A program made the position numbers and the translations under genes. From contig NZ_JWHL01000003.1 in the NCBI RefSeq assembly GCF_018132105.1, positions 1 through 64,000 on the forward strand: 64,000 bases of DNA, given 5' to 3'. Every line of letters begins with the position of its first letter. Position 1 is the stretch's first letter. This stretch comes from Methanocalculus chunghsingensis (GTDB taxonomy: Archaea; Halobacteriota; Methanomicrobia; Methanomicrobiales; Methanocorpusculaceae). The notes under the pieces were generated by a model. That model worked only from the letters and a program-made list of their open reading frames with translations. It had not been told where the DNA came from and searched no databases. This document shows, piece by piece, positions 16,534 to 24,942 of this stretch.

Positions 16534-18827
16534 AAACCACATTCCTTGAAACAGTTCACAACGCCCTGAAGAACGCGACAACTGAGTATAATCGCAACGA
16601 TGCCGCACCCCCCGTTGCCCTGCTCTGGACAGATCCCACAGAGGAGTGGCGACCAGTCGTTTCGCTCTTAAAGAAGACATTTCAGATGCCGATCATGACG
16701 CTTGGCTCTTATGATCCGGACTCATGGCAGGGTCCCGCCATCTATCTCAGGTGTCTCCTTGAAGAAACAATCCCAGACACTACATTCCCAAAAGGTGACT
16801 GTCCTATCATCTACCTTCCGGGGTATTCGCGAGATGCATTTAGGAATAGCCGGGACTGTCCGGATATGATCAAGCCACTCATTGAGCTCCAGTACCGTGG
16901 CTTGCTCTGGTCGCACAAGAACGGGAGGGACTGGACGATTGCAGGCTTTCTTCAGGCAAACTATAGTATCGAAACACAGCCGGATCAGGCGACAAAAGAT
17001 GCACTCAGAAGCTCGATAGAGAAACTCTGCCAGGAGACGATACAGACACTCAGATCAAACCAGCCACTCAAAGCCGGTTTCTTCACCAGCCTCACTCATC
17101 CTGATGAAAAGAAACAGATACTTCTCTGGATGAATGCTCCTGAAGAGGAGCGGGGAAAGATGTCGCAAGGTGATTGGACATCCTTCCGTTTTATCTGTAA
17201 AAGTGATTATAAATTTGATCCCCAGATCGATGGCGTGGCAACCGCAGCTGAGAAACTCGCATCCCAGGAGGAGAGGAGATGGCAACAAATATGGGAGCGT
17301 TTTATCGAGACGCCTGAGAGGTTTCCTGATATACCTAATCTTCTTAGAAACCTTGTCCGACCTTCATTTATCGTCTTTAAGGATTCGTGGCCCCAGATCA
17401 ATGATGAAGAGGAAAAGAAACTTCATACTGACCTCCTCGCACTTGAGCAGGTATCTGCAAGGGAAGCTGCTGAAACAATTCAAAGGCTTGAAAAAGCCCA
17501 TGCCGAACGGCGGAGCTGGGTCTGGGCAGCAGTAGGGGAGAGTCCCCTTGCGATGGCATTACAACCATTGAACGAACTTGCAGAGCTTTCTGCACATTAT
17601 ACCTTTGGCGGAACGTTGGATGAGCAGGCGAGACGCTATACCGAGACGCTCTATATGGCAGACAATGCCATCCTGCGTAGTCTTGAGTATGCAACCGATG
17701 CCGATACAACGAAAGCAGTAACCACTGCTATCAGAGCAGTTGCTCTCAACTGGCTCTCTGCACGTGCAGAGGAGTTCCAGAAAGCATGGTGCTCATCTCC
17801 GCCCGAGCAGATGAAACAAACAAGTCCTCCCGTTGTGGGAGAGGTGCTCCTCTTTGTTGATGGCCTTCGTATGGACTGCGGTCACCGGCTCAAAAAAATC
17901 CTCGGGGATGCAGGGGAGGAATGCAGCCTTTCATACAGGTATTCGGTGCTCCCGACCCTGACCGAGACGGCAAAGCCCGCTGTGATGCCCATAGCCGGAG
18001 AGCTTGCATCAGGAGAAGGGCTTACCCCATGCACGCAGAGCGGTGCTGCAGCAGAGATCCAGGCACTCAGACGGCTCCTTGAGGCACATTCGTATCAGGT
18101 CCTGAAAGAAGGAGAGTATGGTGATCCTGCAGGTTCGGCATGGACCGAGATCGGCAACATCGATCATAGCGGCCATGACAGAGGGATCGCCCTTGCCTCA
18201 ACCCTTGATCACGAACTCTCGCTCATCGGGAATCGGGTACACTCTCTCCTTCAGTCAGGATGGTCACAGGTTCGGATCGTCACCGATCACGGCTGGGTCC
18301 TTATCCCTGGAGGCCTGCAGAAGACTGATCTCCCCCCGGCTTATACAGTTGTCAAAAAGGGGAGATGTGCCCGACTCCATCCGGATGTTCAGGTCTCCTA
18401 TCCTGTGCTTCCGTGGTTCTGGGATCGGAACGTTCGGATCGCCCTTGCTCCTGGTATCACCTGTTTTGAAGCTGGAAAGGAATTTGATCATGGGGGATTG
18501 AGCCCTGAAGAGGCCGTTGTTCCCGAGATCATTGTCAGGAGGGGTGGGGGTGTTCAGTCTGTGATAGAGGTCGAACCTCCGGTTTGGAGAGGTTTGCGCC
18601 TCTCGGTAGATACGAGTGGTGCAGAAGGATCTCGAATTGATATCCGTGAGAAACCCGGAGATCCGGCAACCAGTCTCTTAGAGGCGAGCAAGACGATCCC
18701 CGCAGATGGAAAGGTATCGCTGGTCATACCGGATGATCGTTTCGAAGGAACAGAAGCGTTCATCGTAATTCTGGATGATAATGGCAATCCATCTGCCCAG
18801 AGAAAGGTGATTATTGGAGGAGAATGA
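16530..18827 (+). CDS. pglZ: PglZ, BREX alkaline-phosphatase-superfamily protein
   Basis: 765 residues, slightly shorter than the usual about 850. The C-terminal half carries the phosphatase-fold metal motifs: VDGLRMD with D444, TDHGW at 585-589, and FDHGGLSPEE with D653-H654. The N-terminal half is a helical BREX-specific region. PglZ is a core BREX protein; metal-dependent nuclease or phosphodiesterase activity has been reported for family members. It overlaps DUF4276 upstream by ATGA, and its own stop lies 4 bases before the chosen brxL start, with the brxL ribosome site inside pglZ. Confidence 0.9.
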   Translation: MKTTFLETVHNALKNATTEYNRNDAAPPVALLWTDPTEEWRPVVSLLKKTFQMPIMTLGSYDPDSWQGPAIYLRCLLEETIPDTTFPKGDCPIIYLPGYSRDAFRNSRDCPDMIKPLIELQYRGLLWSHKNGRDWTIAGFLQANYSIETQPDQATKDALRSSIEKLCQETIQTLRSNQPLKAGFFTSLTHPDEKKQILLWMNAPEEERGKMSQGDWTSFRFICKSDYKFDPQIDGVATAAEKLASQEERRWQQIWERFIETPERFPDIPNLLRNLVRPSFIVFKDSWPQINDEEEKKLHTDLLALEQVSAREAAETIQRLEKAHAERRSWVWAAVGESPLAMALQPLNELAELSAHYTFGGTLDEQARRYTETLYMADNAILRSLEYATDADTTKAVTTAIRAVALNWLSARAEEFQKAWCSSPPEQMKQTSPPVVGEVLLFVDGLRMDCGHRLKKILGDAGEECSLSYRYSVLPTLTETAKPAVMPIAGELASGEGLTPCTQSGAAAEIQALRRLLEAHSYQVLKEGEYGDPAGSAWTEIGNIDHSGHDRGIALASTLDHELSLIGNRVHSLLQSGWSQVRIVTDHGWVLIPGGLQKTDLPPAYTVVKKGRCARLHPDVQVSYPVLPWFWDRNVRIALAPGITCFEAGKEFDHGGLSPEEAVVPEIIVRRGGGVQSVIEVEPPVWRGLRLSVDTSGAEGSRIDIREKPGDPATSLLEASKTIPADGKVSLVIPDDRFEGTEAFIVILDDNGNPSAQRKVIIGGE

Positions 18828-18831
18828 GAAT

Positions 18832-20868
18832 ATGCCAGCATTGGATCAACTCGATCAGCTCGTCACAAAAGCTTTTGACGGCTATGTCGTCCGGAAGGAT
18901 CTCGCACAGAAGTTCAAAGGTAACTATGCGGTTCCAACCTATGTAGCCGAGTTTCTCATCGGCAAATACTGTGCCACCACCGATGAAGAGGAGATTAAGG
19001 AAGGGCTTGAGATCGTACAGCGCCAGTTAAGCGAGCGGATTGTCAGGGCAGGGGAGCAGGAACTCTATAAGGCTAATGCGAAGGTGCACGGAACCGTCAA
19101 GGTGATCGATCTTATCACGGCACGTCTGGATGTAAAGAGCGATACTTTTCTGGCGACTATCCCCTCTCTTCTCTTAAATGATGTCCATATCTCTTCTGAT
19201 CTTGTCTATGAACATGAGCGAATGCTGACGGGTGGGTTCTATGCAGAGGTAGAAATTGCGTATGGCGACCCGGAGAGCAACCGTCCGTTCTCCCTCGAAC
19301 GCCTCCGTCCAATCCAGCTCTCAAAACGCGGTGTTCTTCAGGATGTTGCACGTGGCCGTGAAGAGATGACGACACAGGAGTGGAAGGACTTTCTTATCCG
19401 GAGTGTTGGCATTGAGCCATCCTCACTCTCAGCTCGTGCACAGGATGTCCTCTTCCTCCGAATGGTTCCCTTCGTCGAGAAAGGGTACAATATGATAGAG
19501 CTTGGCCCGAGGGGTACCGGGAAAAGTTACCTCTATCAGCAGATCAGTCCTTACTCACACCTGGTATCCGGAGGGAAAGCAACGGTTGCCAAGATGTTTG
19601 TGAATAACGCAAACGGGCAGAGAGGCCTTGTCTGCCAGTATGATGTCGTCTGTTTTGATGAAGTATCCGGGATCAGCTTCGACCAGAAAGACGGCGTCAA
19701 TATTATGAAGGGATACATGGAGAGCGGCGAGTTCTCACGAGGCAGAGAGAGTATCCGGGCTGAAGGCGGCATCGTCATGCTCGGCAACTTCGATGTCGAT
19801 GTTGAGCATCAGCAGAGGATCGGCCATCTCTTTGGTCCCATGCCAAAGGAGATCCGTGACGATACGGCATTTATGGATAGAATCCATTCCTATGTTCCGG
19901 GATGGGACTATCCGAAGATCCACCCTGACATGATGACAGAGCATTACGGATTGGTCAGTGACTTTCTGAGTGAAGCCTGGCGACAGCTCAGGGGTGAAAG
20001 CCGCCTCCATCTCATCAATGATCGGATCTTCTTCGGGGATGCACTCAGTGGTCGTGATCGGCGTGCGGTGAATAAGACGGTGAATGGTCTTCTCAAGATT
20101 CTTTACCCCTCTTCAGAGATGGAGATTGAAGATGATCAACTTGAATGGGTTGTCAGGATTGCACTTGAATGCCGCCGGAGAGTAAAGGAACAGCAGAAAC
20201 GGATCGGATCAGCAGAGTTTCGGAATACGATGTTCAGTTACCGGCTCGGAATTGATGGAATCGAGCAGTATGTCTCGACCCCCGAGCTCCATAGTGACAG
20301 CGAGATATCGCCGGATCCCCTCCCTCCGGGACAGGTCTGGGCTATTGGACCGGGTGAAGCAAATGAAGGGAGTGGCCTTTATAAGATTGAAGTGACTGTC
20401 ACACCAGGTTCCTCCATCCGGCTTGTGAATGTCCGTGCACCATATGGTCTGAAAGAGAGTCTCCGTGCAGCAGAGCAGGTGCTCTACACGCAGAACAAAC
20501 TGCTGATAGGGGATCGTGATCCCCATGGAAATGAATATTCCGTACAGGTCAGAGCGCTGAGTGCTGCAAAGGGAGCATCCTCAATAGGAATACCAATTCT
20601 CCTTGCCCTTTCATCAGCAGCACTGGGACGTAGTCTCAAAGGAGGAGTGGTGATAGCCGGGACGATGAGTGTTGGTGGAACCATTGAACCCGTCTATAAT
20701 GGACTTGATATGGCAGAGATGGCAGCAGATAATGGTGCATCAGCCATATTACTACCGGTATCAAGCAGGAAACAACTGAATGATATGTCCGATGATCTCG
20801 CTTCAAGACTGATGGTGATCTATTACAAAGATGCCCGGGATGCTCTCTACAAAGTGCTTGGAGATTGA
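18832..20868 (+). CDS. brxL: BrxL, AAA+ protein with Lon-like C-terminal domain
   Basis: ATG 18832 is chosen because a GGAGG lies at 18816-18820; an in-frame TTG at 18814 is less likely. 678 residues. Walker A GPRGTGKS is at 225-232 and Walker B CFDEVSG at about 274-280. A Lon-protease-like C-terminal domain contains KGASSIG (580-586), then a VGGTIEPVYNG segment where Lon proteases have their catalytic lysine; I see asparagine there, so proteolysis is doubtful. BrxL forms ring complexes on DNA and is required for exclusion but not methylation. It is the last gene of the BREX operon, and its presence with PglX, PglZ and BrxA-C makes this a type I system. Confidence 0.9.
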   Translation: MPALDQLDQLVTKAFDGYVVRKDLAQKFKGNYAVPTYVAEFLIGKYCATTDEEEIKEGLEIVQRQLSERIVRAGEQELYKANAKVHGTVKVIDLITARLDVKSDTFLATIPSLLLNDVHISSDLVYEHERMLTGGFYAEVEIAYGDPESNRPFSLERLRPIQLSKRGVLQDVARGREEMTTQEWKDFLIRSVGIEPSSLSARAQDVLFLRMVPFVEKGYNMIELGPRGTGKSYLYQQISPYSHLVSGGKATVAKMFVNNANGQRGLVCQYDVVCFDEVSGISFDQKDGVNIMKGYMESGEFSRGRESIRAEGGIVMLGNFDVDVEHQQRIGHLFGPMPKEIRDDTAFMDRIHSYVPGWDYPKIHPDMMTEHYGLVSDFLSEAWRQLRGESRLHLINDRIFFGDALSGRDRRAVNKTVNGLLKILYPSSEMEIEDDQLEWVVRIALECRRRVKEQQKRIGSAEFRNTMFSYRLGIDGIEQYVSTPELHSDSEISPDPLPPGQVWAIGPGEANEGSGLYKIEVTVTPGSSIRLVNVRAPYGLKESLRAAEQVLYTQNKLLIGDRDPHGNEYSVQVRALSAAKGASSIGIPILLALSSAALGRSLKGGVVIAGTMSVGGTIEPVYNGLDMAEMAADNGASAILLPVSSRKQLNDMSDDLASRLMVIYYKDARDALYKVLGD

Positions 20869-20944
20869 AAACAAGTGACCGGTGAGTAGGTCAACACATT
20901 ATTATCCTGCAACCTTTATCCTCTCCCCCCTCGAACTCCCCTTC

Positions 20945-21382
20945 ATGACGTACTGGTTCGCCTCCTCCAACCGTGACAACTGGGAGATCATCCGGCAGAA
21001 GAACATCTGGGGCATCCCGAAGCGGAACAAATCGATCATCGATCGGGTGACGCCCGGCGACGCCATCCTCATTTATGTCGCCCAGCAGAAGGATGGCGAT
21101 GAGATCCTCCCATCTGCCGTCGCCGGTGCATTCGAGGTCGTATCGGATGGATATGAGGATTCGGCGCCGCTCTTCATAACCCCGGAGCGGATGGGGGATG
21201 AGGTCTTTCCATATAGGATGAAGCTGAAGCCGATCAAGGTCTTCAAGGAGCCGGTTGCGTTCAAGCCGCTCATCCCGGCACTCTCCTTTATCAAGAACAA
21301 GACGATGTGGACCGGTCACATCCGGGTGGCGATGCGGGAGATCCCGGAGGAGGATTATCGGCTGATCCTCAGCAAGGGGTGA
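20945..21382 (+). CDS. EVE-domain protein (PUA-like fold)
   Basis: Start at ATG 20945; the frame is open from GTG 20882 but the upstream residues are not family-like. 145 residues covering a single EVE domain: YWFASSNRDNWE at the start, WGIPKRN, then TPGDAILIYV and a hydrophobic core ending WTGHIRVAMREI. EVE domains bind modified bases in DNA or RNA and are often fused to or placed near restriction enzymes. Its place just after brxL suggests a role in sensing modified DNA, but no nuclease is fused to it here. The DUF365 gene follows after 7 bases. Confidence 0.85.
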   Translation: MTYWFASSNRDNWEIIRQKNIWGIPKRNKSIIDRVTPGDAILIYVAQQKDGDEILPSAVAGAFEVVSDGYEDSAPLFITPERMGDEVFPYRMKLKPIKVFKEPVAFKPLIPALSFIKNKTMWTGHIRVAMREIPEEDYRLILSKG

Positions 21383-21389
21383 AGATAGC

Positions 21390-21854
21390 ATGACGACACC
21401 TCTACCAGTCACCGGCGTCACCTTCCCCGTCCCAAAACAGTACATGCACCGCTTCTTCAAAGAAGGTAAAACCGTCTTTGTCAAACCGACGACCGTCTTC
21501 AAGGAGCTGCGGCGGGGGATGCGGCTCGTCTTCTACCAGTCGCACGAAGATACCGGGTATGTGGGAGAGGCGACGATCAGGCGGATACTGATCGCAGCAG
21601 ATCCCCTCACCTTCTATGACACCTATGGCGATGCCGTCTTCCTCACACGGGATGAGATGATCGCATATCTCGGGAACCAGGAGCGGTGGAAGGCCGTCCG
21701 GGTCAGGAAGGGGAAGGAGAATGAGAATGGGAGTGAGAATAAGAGCCGGAAGCGGGACTGGATGGCACTTGAACTTGAGGATATCCGGGCGTATGGGGCG
21801 GTGCAGAAGCCGGAGCGGTTTGTACCGGTTGGTGGGCAGTATCTAAGGGATTGA
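21390..21854 (+). CDS. DUF365 family protein, copy 1
   Basis: 154 residues. Matches the archaeal DUF365 pattern: TFPVPKQYMHRFF, VFVKPTTVFKELR, GMRLVFYQSHEDTG, then GEATIRRI and a C-terminal basic stretch with MALELEDIRAYG. The predicted fold is ASCH/PUA-like, so nucleic-acid or modified-base binding is plausible; no enzyme motif is visible. A near-identical paralogue is at 24339, differing mainly in the N-terminus and in a short asparagine/glutamate-rich insertion here. It lies 54 bases upstream of the TBP relic, mirroring the DUF365-to-TBP association of the second cassette. Confidence 0.75.
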   Translation: MTTPLPVTGVTFPVPKQYMHRFFKEGKTVFVKPTTVFKELRRGMRLVFYQSHEDTGYVGEATIRRILIAADPLTFYDTYGDAVFLTRDEMIAYLGNQERWKAVRVRKGKENENGSENKSRKRDWMALELEDIRAYGAVQKPERFVPVGGQYLRD

Positions 21855-21908
21855 AATCAATAGAGTACTACAAGTGAGACCAGAGACTCAGGGATTTAAA
21901 GACATTGA

Positions 21909-21990
21909 ATGAAGATCATGAATATCGTCTGCCCCGGCGACCCCCAATAGTTCCTCCCCTTTCAGCGGATGGAGGAAAATCCCTTCCCTC
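21909..21990 (+). pseudogene. Relic of a TATA-binding protein gene
   Basis: The sequence from ATG 21909 aligns base for base with the start of the intact TBP at 26804 (MKIxNIVCxGD) for about 75 bp. An in-frame TAG stands at 21948-21950, after which the similarity resumes (PFQRMEE versus PFQRLEE) and then fades. The remaining about 430 bp of the gene are absent. The stretch 21990-22143 holds nothing else recognised. The relic implies a second copy of the TBP-bearing cassette once stood here. Confidence 0.75.
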
Positions 21991-22143
21991 ACCCTATCGT
22001 TGCATTGGCAGAGCAGGTTCTCTTCCCGGCCCTTCTCTCTTTTGATTTCGAATCCATCTGGAAAAAGAAGCTGGTACTATATCAAAGTATGATCTTTCAT
22101 CATATCCTTCTCCCCCATGGTATCCGGATTCATGTCTGAGTTA

Positions 22144-23169
22144 TCAGATCTCATCCTCCAGCAGTTTTGCAATCTCTTCAGGCCCCGGCAGCTGGCCTTG
22201 AAGCTCAGAGGGGAGCTCACTTACAATCCTGTATGTAGCAACTCCGATAGGTGTTGTGGAAGACTGAAGGGCATATTCAACTACAGTACGGTTCTTCTCC
22301 TTACACAGAATAATGCCTATGGAAGCATGTTCATTGTTCTCACGTACCTGCTGGTCAAGAGCCGTCAGATAAAACTGCATCTTACCTACAAATTCTGGCT
22401 GAAACTCACCGACTTTAAGTTCGACTGCAACAAGACAACAAAGCCTGCGGTGAAAGAGAAGAAGGTCAATAAAATACTCCTTATCACCCACTTCAAGCCT
22501 GAACTGGCTGCCTAAAAAGGCAAAGACCCCGCCCATTGCACGAAGAAAATCTTCAATCCGGTTTATCAGTGCTCGTTCAAGTTCCCTTTCGGAATGTTCC
22601 TCTCCAAGTTCAAGAAAATCAAAAATGTATTCGTCTCTTAAAGCCAGTTTTGCCTGTGCCCTTATCTCCGGCGTAAGCTCCGTATCAAAATTATTCTGAC
22701 CGGAAAGCATCTTCTCATATGAATGGTTCTCTATCTGGTGAATCAAAACGTTCTTTGACCAGCCAAATTTCCGGGTCATTCGAATATAGAATTCACGTTG
22801 CAGAGGATCTTTGCAGCGTGACATTATAACGATATTATGACTCCAGCTAATTTCTCCAACCAATGGCTGGATTTTTTCACTCGTGCAATACTCCAGGTAA
22901 AACTGGCGCATATACCATAGATTCTGAACTGAGAAGCCTTTTATACCCGGAAATTCGCGTTTTAGATCATCTGATAGTTGTTGGACTACAGATTTCCCAT
23001 AGCCCTGTTCAATCTGTCTGCTGGCAATAATACTGCCAATATCCTAGTAAAGGCCGACAAGCTCTTTGTTAACGGCACGAAGTGCTGTATACTGTGCTTC
23101 TCTTAACCGGTCTTTTACCTTTGAAAGTAAGACATTGTATCCTTCCGGAAGGCCGGATGTATCCATCAT
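22144..23169 (-). pseudogene. YhcG/DUF1016 PDDEXK nuclease interrupted by an in-frame amber codon
   Basis: Reading from ATG at 23169 the frame encodes a full-length DUF1016 protein (341 codons) except for one TAG at 23046-23044, in the motif LVGLY-stop-DIGS where the family has tryptophan (LYWxIG). A single G-to-A change of TGG would make it. The C-terminal domain is intact, with the PDDEXK core FIDLLLFHRR then VAVELKVGEF. The 255-residue open frame 22144-22911 is the part downstream of the stop that retains an ATG. YhcG-type nucleases occur in defence islands and near type I restriction systems. The gene is more AT-rich than its paralogue at 23429. Readthrough or pyrrolysine use is possible in principle, but no Pyl genes are seen here. 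Confidence 0.8.
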
Positions 23170-23236
23170 AATTCTCCCTATCTGATATTTCAGAGAAGAT
23201 ATACCCTGCTATTTGCTACAAGATAAATCCCCTCAG

Positions 23237-23347
23237 CTCATCATTATTGATGATCCTGAGCCTGGATCCCATCATCCACACTCCAAGGTAGTGGCATACC
23301 TGATCGGTGGTACACCACACCGTGAGTCAGATCGTGGAGTCTTTTGA
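23237..23347 (+). pseudogene. Relic of the AAA_21 ATPase gene (Walker B region)
   Basis: The frame from 23237 reads LIIIDDPEPGSHHPH and then VVAYLIGGTPHRESD before TGA 23345. The intact ATPase at 24943 reads LIIIDEPELGLHPSA and then VLAALIGSASHRTHV in the same region, so about 36 codons align without gaps, with the Walker B glutamate now aspartate. No other part of the ATPase is seen nearby. It is the second trace, with the TBP relic at 21909, of a decayed cassette. Confidence 0.65.
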
Positions 23348-23428
23348 ATAATCTCTCCATATACTCCTCTCCTCATGCAGATCCTCTTAAGATCGTTACC
23401 TTACCCGGTACAGACGCCCCCTCCCCAT

Positions 23429-24345
23429 TCAGCCCTCTCTCCGCCCCAGCTCCTCTTCCAGTTCATCCACCGTCGGCAGTCTCCCCCGCAAATCCTCGGG
23501 AAGGTGAGTTGTCAGTTCATATCCGGCGACGCCAATCGGCTTCTCCATATCCCTGAGGGCATACTCAGCAATGATGCGGTTCTGTGACTTGCAGAGGATG
23601 ATCCCAATGCTTGGGCTATCATCAGGGTGGCGGAGGAGATCATCAACCGCTGAGAGGTAGAAGTTCATCTTCCCGGCATACTCCGGGATGAACTCTCCAA
23701 TTTTCAATTCGATCACCACGTATGACCGAAGTTTGAGATGGTAGAAGAGGAGATCAATAGAGAATTCTCTCCCTCCAATAGAGAGCCTGTACTGATTCCC
23801 GATGAACGCAAAACCTACCCCGAGCTCCAGAAGGAAATCGCGGATATGTTCGATCAACGCCCGCTCCAGCTCCCTCTCGGCTGCATCCTCCCCGATCCCG
23901 AGGAAATCAAAGATATAGGGATCTTTGAGTACCGATCGTGCAAGATCTGACTGAGGTGCAGGAAGTGCTGATGAAAAGTTCGTCACCGCCCGCCCCTCGC
24001 GTCTGATAAGCCCACTCTCGATCTGATGCACGAGAACGTTCCTTGACCACCCGTTCGCAATTGTTCTCTGGATATACCACTCCCTCGCTGCCCGTTCAGA
24101 TATTTTGTCAAGGATTACGCAATTATGAAACCAGGGTATTTGTGCAGCAGCCCGCTGCACAAATTCAGGATCGGGCCATGCCCCTGCAAACGAGCGCATA
24201 TACTTCAGGTTTCGGGGAGAGAAACCCCGTACCTCCGGAAACTCCTTTCTGAGATCGTCTGAGAGCCGGTTGATCACCTTTGATCCATACACGTTCTCCT
24301 CGTTCACCACACAATAGCCTTTAAGACCATCGATACCAATGGATC
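23429..24345 (-). pseudogene. YhcG/DUF1016 PDDEXK nuclease, 5'-truncated copy
   Basis: Homology to DUF1016 starts near residue GYCVVNEENVYGSKVINRL and continues to the end, with the PDDEXK core FSIDLLFYHLK then VVIELKIGEF intact. The N-terminal helical segment that should precede it, including the LYWxIG motif present in the neighbouring copy, is missing. In its place the frame runs into the antisense strand of the DUF365 gene at 24339. So the 5' end was replaced at a junction near 24345-24375. An ATG at 24351 could still start a shortened protein of about 307 residues, so a partial nuclease may be made. Composition is GC-rich, unlike the copy at 22144. Confidence 0.7.
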
Positions 24346-24794
24346 GATTCATGGAGAGCGAAGAAACGACCATCACCGGCGTCACCTTCCCCGTCCCAAA
24401 ACAGTACATGCACCGCTTCTTCAAAGAAGGTAAAACCATCTTCGTCAAACCGGCGACCGTCTTTAAGGAGCTGCGGCGGGGGATGCGGCTCGTCTTCTAC
24501 CAGTCGCATGAAGATACCGGATATGCGGGAGAGGCGACGATCAGGCGGATACTGATCGCACAAGATCCCCTCACCTTCTTTGACACCTATGGCGATGCCG
24601 TCTTCCTCACACGGGATGAGATGATCGCATATCTCGGGAACCAGGAGCGGTGGAAGGCCGTCCGGGTCCGGAAGGGGAATGAGAGCCGGAAGCGGGACTG
24701 GATGGCACTTGAGCTTGAGGATATCCGGGCGTATGGGGCGGTGCAGAAGCCGGAGCGGTTTGTGCCGGTCGGAGGACGATATTTAAGGGAATAA
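24339..24794 (+). CDS. DUF365 family protein, copy 2
   Basis: 151 residues, nearly identical to the copy at 21390 from TGVTFPVPKQYMHRFF onward, but its first about 12 residues (MDRFMESEETTI) are encoded by sequence that, on the other strand, belongs to the truncated DUF1016 gene. The real start may therefore have been lost and replaced by a chance ATG at 24339 or 24351. It lies 148 bases upstream of the second ATPase/DUF4276 pair and reads in the same direction. An ASCH/PUA-like nucleic-acid-binding role is inferred only from the fold family. Confidence 0.7.
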   Translation: MDRFMESEETTITGVTFPVPKQYMHRFFKEGKTIFVKPATVFKELRRGMRLVFYQSHEDTGYAGEATIRRILIAQDPLTFFDTYGDAVFLTRDEMIAYLGNQERWKAVRVRKGNESRKRDWMALELEDIRAYGAVQKPERFVPVGGRYLRE

Positions 24795-24942
24795 TGCCAA
24801 CTATCTTCAATTGCCATGAAGGTGTAAAACGTTCATCTGCTGCCTTCCCTACATTCCGGGCAGGGAAGCACCCGCTAAGAGATGCAGCAAAGAGATGGAT
24901 GAACAAGATGCATGAAAGAGATGCAGCAGAAGGAGAGGAGAG

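Noticed and set aside
20891-21502. 203-codon minus-strand frame over the EVE gene
   Set aside because: Arginine/leucine/aspartate-rich antisense composition; the plus-strand EVE and DUF365 frames show real family motifs.
24878-24930. Short direct repeat AAGAGATGCAGCA twice before the second ATPase gene
   Set aside because: Only two copies in a purine-rich leader; not enough for an operator or CRISPR-like call.
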